Below are positions 13,875-21,599 of a DNA stretch of 58,903 bases, one piece after another (position 1 is the first letter of the stretch; every line of letters starts with the position of its first letter). The position numbers were made by a program, and so were the translations under genes. The notes beneath the pieces were generated by a model. That model had not been told where the DNA came from, ran no database searches, and saw nothing but the letters and a program-made list of their open reading frames with translations. The stretch comes from a virus, in IMG/VR virus record IMGVR_UViG_3300014913_000511, positions 1 to 58,903 of that record, one strand, 5' to 3'.

Positions 13875-16130
13875 TCAAAATGCAAACTCCATTCTGTTGG
13901 AAGTTATAGGCAATTCTGGAAATCGATTCTGCTCTTCCCTTAACCATTCATTAATAAAAGTCTTACGTTTATCAACTTGAACTTTCGAGGCACAGTTTTT
14001 TATGCCCCACTTGTCTCCTACGATAATCACCCTTTCGCTCGCTCGCGTCACTCCCGTATAGAATAAATTCCGATGATGCATATATGCATGGGCTTTATGC
14101 ACGATTACAATAGCGCATGGGAATTCAGAGCCTTGTACTTTATGAAACGTTAGGGCGTAGGCGAGCTCGATATGACGTAGTTGCTCGCCCCCTTTTTTAA
14201 GCTCAAATGCTGTGTCGTCGAACTTGATGATTATGTCGCCATTATCCTTCGTTTCTTCAATAAATCCGATAGTGCCGTTCATTACGTTCATGCCGTAATC
14301 ATTTTTCGTCTGAATTACCTTATCTCCTGGGTAGAAAACAGGACTTCGATTTTCTTCTGTAGGCATAACGTCTCTGTCGAATTTTTTCTTTTGAATGATA
14401 ACTTGCAGTAGCTTGTTCATGGCCTTCGTCCCGAGCAAGCCCTTATGCATCGGCGTCAAAAGTTGCACATCTGTAATGACATTATGCCCTAGTTTTTCCT
14501 CGAGGGAAAAGTTGTATATTCTTTCAATGAATTTTTGCGTGTAGATTTGATCGTCTAGCTTACTATCATCCTTTAAGTACCACGAGGAAAGGTTATTCTC
14601 TTCCGTCTCGGACGTTTTACCTACTTGTCCTTTAAGTAATAGTGCCGAATTTTCCCTTAATTGTCCCGCTTGCCGCATACATTCGCTTAAGACGCAGATC
14701 GGAACCGTGCAATATTTCACTAAGTCGCGGAGGATATTTCCCGCGCCGATAGGTGGTAATTGGTTATGGTCCCCGATGAAAACTACAGATGTGCAAGAAA
14801 AGTTTATCGCCTTAAGCAATGAGTATCCCAAGCTAGAATATAGCATTGAAACCTCGTCGATAATAACTAGGGAAGCCTCGATAGGGTTTTTTGGGCCTCT
14901 TAAAAAGCCCCCCTTCCTTTTATCAACCCCCAATAAACTGTGAATTGTGCTTGCTATCCCCTTCTTCCCGATAGCTTCTTCAATTCGTCTGGCCGCCTTT
15001 CCTGTTGGTGCGGCGTAAACGGGCATAATACCTAATATCTCACAAATATCATCAATTTTTTTTATCATGTAGGTTTTTCCCGTGCCCGCGCCCCCGCTAA
15101 TCAAGGAGAATTTATACGTAAAAGCGTTATTGATTGCTAGTAATTGCCCGTTAGTTAAAGTGCTGGTTTCACTATCAATTTTTTCTTTGTTAGCTTCCCA
15201 TAAGTCAGCATTCTCAGACCTTTTATACTTGTGATTCATTATGGTATTAAATATGAAAGATTCTTGCCTATGAATGCTTGCTTCTGCATAACAAGTCTGA
15301 CCGTTCAAAAACTCAGCAATTAATATTTCTCGTTCCTCCATACTTTTAATCGTCTCTTGTATTTTGTCTTGCGCGTCTAGTGAGTCCAGGAATAGAGCGT
15401 CACTTGCCGCCTCTGAAAGCTCGTCTTTCGGCATCCAGCAATCACCATTTTTTTGTATTTCGCTTAGGCAATAAGTGACCCCAGCCTCTAGTCTTTTCGG
15501 GTGTTCTTTCTCGAAACCGCTTTTTAGTGCGATAGTATCAACTTTCTTAAAGCCTAATCTCTCCACTTGCCCAATGAGTACATAAGGATTTCGCTCTAAA
15601 ATCTGGGCGATACTACATCCGAAATGCTCGACAAGTTTTTTTATTTGTAAATCTGTCAGACCGTAAGACGCCAAGAGCGTTGATACCGAATTATACGCTT
15701 TTGACGATTCCCAAACGGACTTTAAATTCTCCGCCGTTTCACGTGAAACATTGCCAATTTTCATGACTAATTCAGGGTCTGCAATTTTCTCCTCGAAGTC
15801 GTCACCTAACGCGTCGACGATTTTCCTAGCCTTCGCCGGGCCGATCCCCACGAAATCTTTTCGATTAGCTAGGAATTTTACCAAACCTTCGGTATTAATG
15901 GGTAAATCGATCTCGAAGCGCTCGATTTTTACTTGCTCCCCGTACCGTGGATGATTTTGCCATTTCCCATGAATTTTTAGTTGTTGCCCTATTTCCGCAA
16001 GGAAATTCCCACTAAACTTGCAGCTTTCGCCCGTTTCCACGTCTGTCATTAGGCCGACTGAAAAAAATGACGATTCATTACGGAAAAAAACCTTTTTAAT
16101 GATGCAAGTTTTATCAAAACGGTCGTTCAT
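13875..16130 (-). CDS. RecD2-like superfamily 1B DNA helicase
   Basis: This 751-residue 5'-3' helicase has the RecD2 layout. The N-terminal domain (IIKKVFFRNESSFFSVGL) is followed by helix-hairpin-helix repeats (VGIGPAKARKIVDALG). The motor has motif I GGAGTGKT at 346-353, motif Ia-type APTGKAARR, motif II VIIDEVSM at 422-429, motif III GDHNQLPPIG at 453-462 and a C-terminal LTFHKVQGSE motif followed by NLFYTGVTRA. There is no RecBC partner, as is usual for RecD2. A role in phage replication-fork or recombination processing is likely. Its stop is 60 bases from the clamp-like gene and its ATG overlaps the gene upstream. Confidence 0.92.
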   Translation of the reverse strand: MNDRFDKTCIIKKVFFRNESSFFSVGLMTDVETGESCKFSGNFLAEIGQQLKIHGKWQNHPRYGEQVKIERFEIDLPINTEGLVKFLANRKDFVGIGPAKARKIVDALGDDFEEKIADPELVMKIGNVSRETAENLKSVWESSKAYNSVSTLLASYGLTDLQIKKLVEHFGCSIAQILERNPYVLIGQVERLGFKKVDTIALKSGFEKEHPKRLEAGVTYCLSEIQKNGDCWMPKDELSEAASDALFLDSLDAQDKIQETIKSMEEREILIAEFLNGQTCYAEASIHRQESFIFNTIMNHKYKRSENADLWEANKEKIDSETSTLTNGQLLAINNAFTYKFSLISGGAGTGKTYMIKKIDDICEILGIMPVYAAPTGKAARRIEEAIGKKGIASTIHSLLGVDKRKGGFLRGPKNPIEASLVIIDEVSMLYSSLGYSLLKAINFSCTSVVFIGDHNQLPPIGAGNILRDLVKYCTVPICVLSECMRQAGQLRENSALLLKGQVGKTSETEENNLSSWYLKDDSKLDDQIYTQKFIERIYNFSLEEKLGHNVITDVQLLTPMHKGLLGTKAMNKLLQVIIQKKKFDRDVMPTEENRSPVFYPGDKVIQTKNDYGMNVMNGTIGFIEETKDNGDIIIKFDDTAFELKKGGEQLRHIELAYALTFHKVQGSEFPCAIVIVHKAHAYMHHRNLFYTGVTRASERVIIVGDKWGIKNCASKVQVDKRKTFINEWLREEQNRFPELPITSNRMEFAF

Positions 16131-16381
16131 TTCGTGCCTCTTGCTTTTGCTTTTATTCTTGTTTTTGCCAGTTTTATAGCTACTTCAAGAGATGTGGTCA
16201 AGGGAATATTGACTTTTTCGCCTTGACGTTTAAGTAGATTATTGGCTTCAAATTGCGTCATTTTAGACGAATCGTGCACGGTACGTTCGAGGCAATTTTC
16301 ACACAAGCGCTTGATTGTCCTGGTTGCAAAATAACCTTCTAGCATTGCTGTACCACATTTTTTGCATTTATTTTCTTGCAT
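16127..16381 (-). CDS. Small zinc-binding protein
   Basis: This 84-residue basic protein has two CxxC pairs near the N-terminus (CKKCG and CENC, about 22 residues apart), a typical zinc ribbon. The rest is helical and lysine-rich. The ATG at 16381 has AGAAGG very close upstream; the frame stays open to 16435 without a better site. It is coupled by a four-base overlap to the RecD2-like helicase, so an accessory DNA-binding or loading role is possible. No named family was recognised. Confidence 0.6.
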   Translation of the reverse strand: MQENKCKKCGTAMLEGYFATRTIKRLCENCLERTVHDSSKMTQFEANNLLKRQGEKVNIPLTTSLEVAIKLAKTRIKAKARGTK

Positions 16382-16457
16382 TTCCTTCTTTCTTTTTGTT
16401 TGGTAGTATGCGCCCCCTGGGAATGAGGAGCGCATACATTGGTGATTTAATTAGTAA

Positions 16458-16553
16458 CTAACCGTGGCCCTTTATCGCGTGTTCACCAACCCAATCACAA
16501 TCCCGACAACTTACTGCGCTATAGCGCCGCTTAGTGTGATCGAAAAATGACAT
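16458..16553 (-). CDS. 31-residue C2H2-type zinc finger peptide
   Basis: This tiny gene starts with an ATG at 16553 preceded by GGTGAAAGAG and ends at a TAG at 16458-16460. The product has C16-x2-C19, then H25 and H30, enough for one zinc finger, plus a basic N-terminal third. It fills the gap between the HU gene and the small zinc-ribbon gene in the same direction. Its short length makes chance possible, but the ordered CxxC...H...H and the good position argue for a real gene. Confidence 0.4.
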   Translation of the reverse strand: MSFFDHTKRRYSAVSCRDCDWVGEHAIKGHG

Positions 16554-16569
16554 ACTCTTTCACCCCTTG

Positions 16570-16866
16570 TTAATTACACTTATCTTTTCTCTTGTTAACC
16601 TCCGTCTTGAACCTCTTGAAAATTTTCATCTTAAATTTCAGTTTCGCGGGAATTTCTAGCGTCTCGCCCGTGCTTGGATTGCGCCCCGTTCGGGCTTCTT
16701 GTCGTGAAGCGTGCAAGCGTCCGATCCTCAATACGGTCATTTCGCCACATTCAAAAAGCTGATCCTCAACAAGTGCTTGATACTCGTCCAGGATGCTTGA
16801 AATCTGTTTACGTGTTACGCCCTCGACTTTAGTGAGTAGATGCTGAACAACTTCTTCTTTTTTCAT
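16570..16866 (-). CDS. HU/IHF-family DNA-bending protein
   Basis: This 98-residue protein has the HU/IHF fold signature: an N-terminal helical dimer region (MKKEEVVQHLLTKVEGVTRK), a beta region with LRIGRLHASRQEARTGRNPS and the arm motif ARTGRNPSTGETLEIPAKLK. In this family the arms enter the minor groove and bend DNA. Phage copies often help origin function or packaging. A good GGAG-type site precedes the ATG. The C-terminal tail is lysine-rich. It lies in the replication block. Confidence 0.92.
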   Translation of the reverse strand: MKKEEVVQHLLTKVEGVTRKQISSILDEYQALVEDQLFECGEMTVLRIGRLHASRQEARTGRNPSTGETLEIPAKLKFKMKIFKRFKTEVNKRKDKCN

Positions 16867-16889
16867 GTTAGTCTCCTTCTCTTTTATAC

Positions 16890-17300
16890 TCAGCGTTTTC
16901 TTGAGTTAGGAACAGAAGCAGGAAAATTTTCCATAAGAAATTCTTCGAGTAATTGCCCTTCCTGTTGGCTCAAGTTTTTTGCCATAAGAAATGCAACCAA
17001 CTTTTTTGCTTCTACAAGCTCGTCATGAATGCCCTTTAGCTGTTGTTGAATTGTGTGTGTCGACAATTCCCCGTTTTCTTTTCTGAAAAAGCGGAGAAAC
17101 CTAACATACCAACGAGTTTTTCGAGTTTTTTTGGAAGGCTTTTTCAACCCCCATATTCTTTCATAATCATCAATCCAGTCTACGTTATCATCTGAATTCA
17201 CGGTATCAATCTCCTTTTTCACTTTGTCTAATTTTCCTTCGATAGCAATAACACTATTCAATGCATTATCAACAGCAACATTCATTTCGTTTTGATCCAT
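16890..17300 (-). CDS. Hypothetical coiled-coil protein
   Basis: This 136-residue protein has two helical segments (about 1-35 and 75-125) split by a very basic patch (KKPSKKTRKTRWYVRFLRFFRK). There is no signal peptide and no clear membrane span. The charge pattern would suit nucleic-acid or protein binding. It lies between the ERCC4 nuclease and HU genes in the same operon. Function unknown. Confidence 0.6.
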   Translation of the reverse strand: MDQNEMNVAVDNALNSVIAIEGKLDKVKKEIDTVNSDDNVDWIDDYERIWGLKKPSKKTRKTRWYVRFLRFFRKENGELSTHTIQQQLKGIHDELVEAKKLVAFLMAKNLSQQEGQLLEEFLMENFPASVPNSRKR

Positions 17301-17321
17301 ATGGCAACACTCCCCTACTCA

Positions 17322-17792
17322 TTAGTGTTTCGGTGTTGTTTTCTCTAACTCCAACGGCAATACCCCTTGATATTTCCACAGGACAGATACCAACCAAGAC
17401 TCAGTGAAAAGCCGAGCCATTGGCCTGCTGCCGCAAAAGAATACAGGCACATTCCATTTCGTGATTATGGAAATAGTCAACCCGAGCAGTGCATTAGGCG
17501 AAGCCCTCCCGATGATTCTCTTGTCCCACATGTCTTTAATATCCCCCTCAACCACGATACATGCCGCTTTGTACGCAGAGAGCTTCTTCAACTCTTTCGT
17601 AAACCGATCCTTCGAGTGTATGATTGTATTTACGTAGTCGCTATTCGACTTGCGCTCGACTGCGATAGAGTTTTCAAGTCCCTCTATCGAATAATCGCCG
17701 GCGTCAAGACGTTGCACTTTAGTTTGCCACCCAAAAGAATATGGCTTTTGCTCTCTCGTGTCAATAATGATACGTGGTTTGAGGGGGGGCAT
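17322..17792 (-). CDS. ERCC4/XPF-type nuclease
   Basis: This 156-residue protein is a stand-alone ERCC4 nuclease domain: IDTREQ at 10-15, GDYS at 32-35 and VERKS at 45-49 give the metal-binding GDx(n)ERKxxxD core. Such enzymes cut branched or flap DNA. In phages they occur next to SSB-like and recombinase genes, as here (DUF669 protein and Sak4 immediately upstream), and probably resolve replication or recombination intermediates. No helix-hairpin-helix tail is present. Its start lies two bases from the preceding stop, indicating one transcript. Confidence 0.85.
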   Translation of the reverse strand: MPPLKPRIIIDTREQKPYSFGWQTKVQRLDAGDYSIEGLENSIAVERKSNSDYVNTIIHSKDRFTKELKKLSAYKAACIVVEGDIKDMWDKRIIGRASPNALLGLTISIITKWNVPVFFCGSRPMARLFTESWLVSVLWKYQGVLPLELEKTTPKH

Positions 17793-17794
17793 GA

Positions 17795-18295
17795 TTAAAA
17801 GACTACTTCGTCTTTGTCGTCGTCACTGCCAGGCTCTCGGTTCCACTCGCTCCCCGTGTCAAAGTCAACGTCTATCACCTTTTGGATGTACACGTTGGAA
17901 AAATCCCCCTTTGTCTTCTGGTTGACCTCCAAGCAAACCCCAATAAGGTTGGGGAGTCGCTCGTTCATGTCGCGAAGTTTCATGCCACGAACGTCCATCC
18001 CGGTCGCAACCAAGTCCTTTTTGAACCAAACTACGTTATCAGGAGTGATAAGCATGTTACGTTTGAAAATACAAGCGTTTGCATACTTCCCATTCAGGAT
18101 TCGTAGTTGCCAGGACACCATCGGGTTTCCGCTTTTGGAGATAGAAAACTCAGCCTTGTCAACTCTTACTTGATATGTTCCATCTGGAACTTCGCCGAAA
18201 GCATTATTGCCGCCCCCAGCATCGGCGCTAGCAAAAATTTCCTCCAATGCATCCAGGCTCTTGAACGGGTCATTGCTGTCATACTGGTCAATCAT
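17795..18295 (-). CDS. Single-stranded DNA-binding-like protein (DUF669 type)
   Basis: This 166-residue protein has the DUF669 pattern: VPDGTYQVRVDKAEFSIS, MVSWQLRILNGKYA and a DLVATGMD-type middle region. These are OB-fold-like strands typical of phage proteins located beside Sak4 recombinases and ERCC4 nucleases. The C-terminus is acidic (DDDKDEVVF), like the protein-recruiting tails of SSB proteins. It probably coats single-stranded DNA for the recombinase. Confidence 0.75.
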   Translation of the reverse strand: MIDQYDSNDPFKSLDALEEIFASADAGGGNNAFGEVPDGTYQVRVDKAEFSISKSGNPMVSWQLRILNGKYANACIFKRNMLITPDNVVWFKKDLVATGMDVRGMKLRDMNERLPNLIGVCLEVNQKTKGDFSNVYIQKVIDVDFDTGSEWNREPGSDDDKDEVVF

Positions 18296-18309
18296 TCTCT
18301 TTGCCTTTC

Positions 18310-19110
18310 TTAAAACTCAGTTTCGCTGTCGTCTTGTAGTTCAGTTTCGTCTTCACCTTCGGCATTTACATCTGTCGAAGATTTTTCCTTTTCCTTTTCT
18401 TCTTTTATTTCCTCATCTGGTTGTATTTGTCCTTTCTCGAAGGCTGCCTTGAAAGCCTCAAAGTTCAATGGCAACACGGGCGGTAGAACGCTAAATCTGT
18501 CGCCTGCATAATAGTTCGGGTGAGGTTTCGTCCTAATGATCCGCTGGAGGCCATTTGCCGTGTTATGAGTGTCGAAAAAAAGGATCATGTCTACAAGGGC
18601 CATAACCACATCTTGGAATTTTTCAGGCATTGTCGTCACTGTCATATGACGCTTGCCGTCTTTCGTCAACACTTCGCGGTATTGGCTGTGGCTAACGAGG
18701 ATTAAACCGTAGGGCAAAGATGCTAATTTCGTCAATGTGCGATGAAGCTCATTGCGTACTAGCCCGTAAATCTTACCAAAGCCTTTATCGGACTCGTGTG
18801 CAACATTCATTTTTTTGCAAAAATGATTGTTGCACAACTTATAAAGGATGTCGATCGTATCTACCACGATCGTAGTGAAATCATGTTCTCCCTTATTAAT
18901 AATAGCGCAAGCGTCAAGAAATTCATCCCAACTTTTAATAGGGATTTGATAGACTTCAAGGGCGTTCAATCCCGGTTCCGTGGCAAGGAAAAGCGCCTTA
19001 TCGAATTTGGCAGCAAAGGAGCTTTTTCCGATTTTTGCTTGTCCATAAATGAGCATTGTGGAATTATCCAAACGCCGACGTGATAGCGTCTTTGTCTCTG
19101 GCAATTTCAT
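18310..19110 (-). CDS. Sak4-like RecA-fold recombinase ATPase
   Basis: This 266-residue P-loop protein has Walker A GQAKIGKS at 23-30, a Walker B-like FTTIVVDTIDILY, and a LILVSHSQY sensor-like motif, the layout of phage Sak4 (AAA_24) single-strand annealing recombinases. The C-terminal 50 residues are acidic and lysine/glutamate-rich, perhaps for contact with the DUF669 protein, which is its usual partner. Together with the PD-(D/E)XK exonuclease at 23052-24095 it could form a phage recombination system. Confidence 0.82.
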   Translation of the reverse strand: MKLPETKTLSRRRLDNSTMLIYGQAKIGKSSFAAKFDKALFLATEPGLNALEVYQIPIKSWDEFLDACAIINKGEHDFTTIVVDTIDILYKLCNNHFCKKMNVAHESDKGFGKIYGLVRNELHRTLTKLASLPYGLILVSHSQYREVLTKDGKRHMTVTTMPEKFQDVVMALVDMILFFDTHNTANGLQRIIRTKPHPNYYAGDRFSVLPPVLPLNFEAFKAAFEKGQIQPDEEIKEEKEKEKSSTDVNAEGEDETELQDDSETEF

Positions 19111-19553
19111 GTTATTTCTTCTCCGTTGCTTTTTTCTCGCTCTAATCCACCCTTGATCAAAGTAACTGCGGCTTCAGAAACGTTAACGTTCCATTCCTTG
19201 GCCAAAATCTTTATCTTTTTTCTCATATCGCACGGCATCCCTTTAATCAAGAAATTCCTCGGTGTTTGAAGCTTTTTCCTAGCCTGGAAAACTTTAGCAA
19301 TTTCTTTCGCTTTCTCGACAAAGACGCCCCCGTCTTTTATTGACTTTTCGGCGTTGCGAATGCCCTCTTTTTTGTTTTTAGCTTTTAATTGAGAAGCCGT
19401 AAGCATCTCAATCTCCCACGATTCGTCAAGTGCTATCGATCTCAAGACGAATCGAGCTTCCTCTTTATCCTGGTAGGCGGCTATCGCGTGCCACTCGGTT
19501 GTCCTGCGTTCTGGGTTCAGGTCTCTCACTCGGAGATAAAATGTCGGTTTCAT
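19107..19553 (-). CDS. Hypothetical protein with ribbon-helix-helix-like C-terminus
   Basis: This 148-residue basic protein has a C-terminus (RNFLIKGMPCDMRKKIKILA, then WNVNVSEAAVTLIKGGLE) that follows the pattern of Arc/MetJ-type ribbon-helix-helix DNA-binding domains. The N-terminal half has alternating strands and a coiled-coil-like middle. It is coupled by ATGA-type overlaps to the genes on both sides. It may regulate this operon, but the N-terminal domain is not recognised. Confidence 0.55.
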   Translation of the reverse strand: MKPTFYLRVRDLNPERRTTEWHAIAAYQDKEEARFVLRSIALDESWEIEMLTASQLKAKNKKEGIRNAEKSIKDGGVFVEKAKEIAKVFQARKKLQTPRNFLIKGMPCDMRKKIKILAKEWNVNVSEAAVTLIKGGLEREKSNGEEIT

Positions 19554-20041
19554 TAGCTTGCCTCCTTTTCATAAGATGCTACGGGGAGTTGCACTCCTCC
19601 TGCGAATTCAAAGAAAAGTTCAAATCCTTCTGTTCGTGCTCCAGAAAAAACTGCCCCTCCTAAATGCGCCCCTCTGAAATTCACCCCTCTCAAATCAGCA
19701 TTGTTGAATTTTGCTCCCTCTAAGTGCATTCTGCTTAAATCTAATCCTCGGAGATTAGCGTTAACGAAAATTGAAAAATAGGCATGATATGTTAATAATA
19801 AATCAACGGTGCGCAAATCGCATCCGCTAAAATCACAGAAAGATAAATTAGTGCCGTAACAGAAAGATGTTTTATTCATAATAGCATCTTTGAAATTTGA
19901 CTCTCGGAGGTCGCAATCGTTAAATATCCACCTTGATATATCACAAGAGTCTAAATCCATATAGTGTTGCAGGTAGAGAAATTCTATGGGTTGCGGCGGT
20001 TTTTTGGGCTTTAGGCACCTTAAATCGAAATGATGAAACAT
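19553..20041 (-). CDS. Pentapeptide-repeat protein
   Basis: This 162-residue protein carries imperfect A(D/N)LXX pentapeptide repeats from about residue 38 to 140 (CDLRE, SNFKD, ANLRG, ADLRG, VNFRG), which fold into a right-handed quadrilateral beta-helix. Some members mimic DNA and inhibit DNA gyrase; others are scaffolds. The N-terminal 35 residues lack repeats and are aromatic. The repeats are more degenerate than those of the 20623-21291 product. It is one of four such genes in the window. Confidence 0.8.
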   Translation of the reverse strand: MFHHFDLRCLKPKKPPQPIEFLYLQHYMDLDSCDISRWIFNDCDLRESNFKDAIMNKTSFCYGTNLSFCDFSGCDLRTVDLLLTYHAYFSIFVNANLRGLDLSRMHLEGAKFNNADLRGVNFRGAHLGGAVFSGARTEGFELFFEFAGGVQLPVASYEKEAS

Positions 20042-20044
20042 CTT

Positions 20045-20278
20045 TTATTCTCCAATCTTAAAAACCGGCTTGCCGCCTAGGACGTGAACGATGCGGGCCA
20101 GGGTGCGCAGCTTAATGTCGTTTCCCTCTCCCATTCTTCGTGCCAATTCAGTATGATCGATATTTTGCTTTTTCATATAGCGGCAAACCTCTTCGAGTGT
20201 ATCGTCTATAAAACCCGCCTCGGCGAACCTCTCTGCAAACTCCTCGTCCAGGAAATGATGGTCAAATAAAGCCGTCAT
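20045..20278 (-). CDS. XRE/HigA-like helix-turn-helix protein
   Basis: From the ATG at 20278 the product is 77 residues. LEEVCRYMKKQNIDHTELAR followed by NDIKLRTLARIVHVLGGKPV is a Cro/C1-type helix-turn-helix with the ending common in HigA-like antitoxins. No toxin partner is adjacent, so it may be an orphan regulator. A perfect 13-bp inverted repeat lies 45 bases upstream and could be its operator. The longer frame to 20347 reads through that repeat and is unlikely. Confidence 0.7.
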   Translation of the reverse strand: MTALFDHHFLDEEFAERFAEAGFIDDTLEEVCRYMKKQNIDHTELARRMGEGNDIKLRTLARIVHVLGGKPVFKIGE

Positions 20279-20322
20279 AATAATTAAATCCCTTTTCTTA
20301 GGTAGTAAGAAGTTATGGACGT

Positions 20323-20352
20323 GTGATGTGGGGGGTTGACCCCCCACATCAC
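20323..20352. promoter_or_regulatory. Perfect 13-bp inverted repeat, possible operator
   Basis: GTGATGTGGGGGG (20323-20335) pairs with CCCCCCACATCAC (20340-20352) around TTGA. It lies between the small MTKK-type gene and the XRE-type gene. It could be an operator bound by the XRE protein, or an mRNA hairpin separating the two genes. No U-run follows. Confidence 0.5.
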
Positions 20353-20361
20353 TTAAGGCCC

Positions 20362-20538
20362 CTACTGCAAGATCAGCAAAAGCCTTGCGGCAGTTTTGAC
20401 GTGGATTTCACGCCCCGTGCTTAGATTTCGAGCGCGCCAACCCCCATCGCTGCAAGCGCTCAGGATTTTGACCTTCACGCTATTCTCCGAGACCTTAGCG
20501 CGGTAGATATTCCCGATCTTTACGTTTTTCTTAGTCAT
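20362..20538 (-). CDS. Small MTKK-type protein, full-length paralogue of 1901-2143
   Basis: This 58-residue basic protein starts MTKKNVKIGNIYRAKVSENS and shares the YRAKVS, SV, GW and NLxTG positions with the product of 1901-2143. It ends ...KTAARLLLILQ, unlike the plus-strand copy, and looks complete. GGGAAAAGAAA lies upstream of the ATG at 20538. Both copies belong to units driven by the shared promoter. Function unknown. The compact strand-rich pattern might be an SH3-like domain. Confidence 0.6.
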   Translation of the reverse strand: MTKKNVKIGNIYRAKVSENSVKVKILSACSDGGWRARNLSTGREIHVKTAARLLLILQ

Positions 20539-20622
20539 TTTCTTTTCCCTTTTGCTTTCTCTTGTTTTCTCTTGTTTGAAATGTGCCAGTTTTAACCGGA
20601 CTGGCAAACCGGGGGGCTTATT

Positions 20623-21291
20623 TTATACTCGTGTCCTATCGAGGTTAGCCCCTTCGAGGTCCGCCCCGTCCAATTTGGCCCAGCGGAGGTCCGCCCCGTC
20701 GAAATTGGCCTTACGAAGGTTGGCTCCTTCGAGGTTAGCACTTGCTACGCTGGCCCCCGTTAGGGTGGCCCCTCGGAGGTTGGCCCCTTTGAGATTGGCC
20801 TCTTGGAGGTCGGTTACGTCCAGGAACGCCCCTAGGAAGTTTGCCTCTTGGAGGTCGGCCCGGAATAGGTCAGCCCCCCGCAGGTCGCCTCCTTCGATGT
20901 CGGCCCCTTTCAGTTTAGCCCCTCGGAGGTTCGCTCCTCGGATCGTCGCGTAGCTAAGACAGGCCCCTTCTAGTTTTGCCTCACAGAGATTGGCTCCGCC
21001 CAACCTGGCATTTCCGAGGTTGGCACCGGTTAGGTCGGCCTCCCCCAAGTCGCACCCAGTCATATTCGCGAAGCGAAGGTCCGATCCCCGCATGTTAGCA
21101 TTACGGAAAGACAATCCTCGGAGGTTGGCCCCCAGGAAATTGACATTCCGGAGGTCGGTTCCCTCGAAGCACACCCGAAGGAGTTTCGTTTCCGACATGT
21201 CCGTTTCGCTAAGGTCTAGCTCGCTAAGGTCCAGCCCCGAAAGATTAGTACTGCGAAGGTCTTGTCCTTGTAGATATTGCAGAAATTCCAT
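20623..21291 (-). CDS. Long regular pentapeptide-repeat protein
   Basis: This 222-residue protein is almost entirely A(D/N)LXX repeats (for example ADLTGANLGNARLGGANLCE), about 40 in succession, giving a long four-sided beta-helix. The length and regularity recall gyrase-protecting proteins such as Qnr and MfpA, though this is a structural class and not a functional proof. The gene itself is a string of near-identical 15-bp units, so copy number could change by slippage. Promoter copy 3 lies about 75 bases upstream with the shared leader, so it is the first gene of its unit. Confidence 0.9.
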   Translation of the reverse strand: MEFLQYLQGQDLRSTNLSGLDLSELDLSETDMSETKLLRVCFEGTDLRNVNFLGANLRGLSFRNANMRGSDLRFANMTGCDLGEADLTGANLGNARLGGANLCEAKLEGACLSYATIRGANLRGAKLKGADIEGGDLRGADLFRADLQEANFLGAFLDVTDLQEANLKGANLRGATLTGASVASANLEGANLRKANFDGADLRWAKLDGADLEGANLDRTRV

Positions 21292-21364
21292 TTTCTTTGT
21301 CCTTGTCCTTTTGTCTTCGTTTTCGTTTTTCGTCTTGGGCTTTATTGCCCTCTTTCTAAAAATA

Positions 21365-21417
21365 ATAATAACTTCTTCTTTCTGCCTTGTCTACCCTTTT
21401 TTTGAACTATTTTATAA
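21365..21417 (-). promoter_or_regulatory. Sigma70-type promoter with conserved upstream block (copy 3)
   Basis: On the minus strand TAGACA (21388-21393) is followed after 17 bases by TATTAT (21365-21370). The block 21388-21417 differs from copies 1 and 2 at two of 30 positions. The leader carries GGGC-AATAAA-GCCC (21337-21350). A further conserved segment (21526-21558) lies about 109 bp upstream, as for copy 1. Confidence 0.8.
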
Positions 21418-21562
21418 CCCCTTAAATTTATTAGTTATTTTCTTTTTCGAGCGCTCCTTAATTCCATCGAAAAAATATCAAAAAATCATCAAGACATGTA
21501 ACTACTAATAACTATTAAGGAAACTGGGAATCTTGCAGCCGTTTTTTTGTATCCTTTATATA

Positions 21563-21598
21563 GGGGGTTTCAATGGAAGCTTTAACCCCCCATTGAAA
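21563..21598 (-). terminator. Overlapping hairpins downstream of the RNA ligase gene
   Basis: TTTCAATGG (21568-21576) can pair with CCATTGAAA (21590-21598), and GGGGGTT (21563-21569) can pair with AACCCCC (21584-21590). The two stems exclude each other. They lie directly after the ligase stop codon (21600), so this is probably the end of that operon. The alternative folds are a feature worth noting. Confidence 0.55.
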
Positions 21599-21599
21599 A

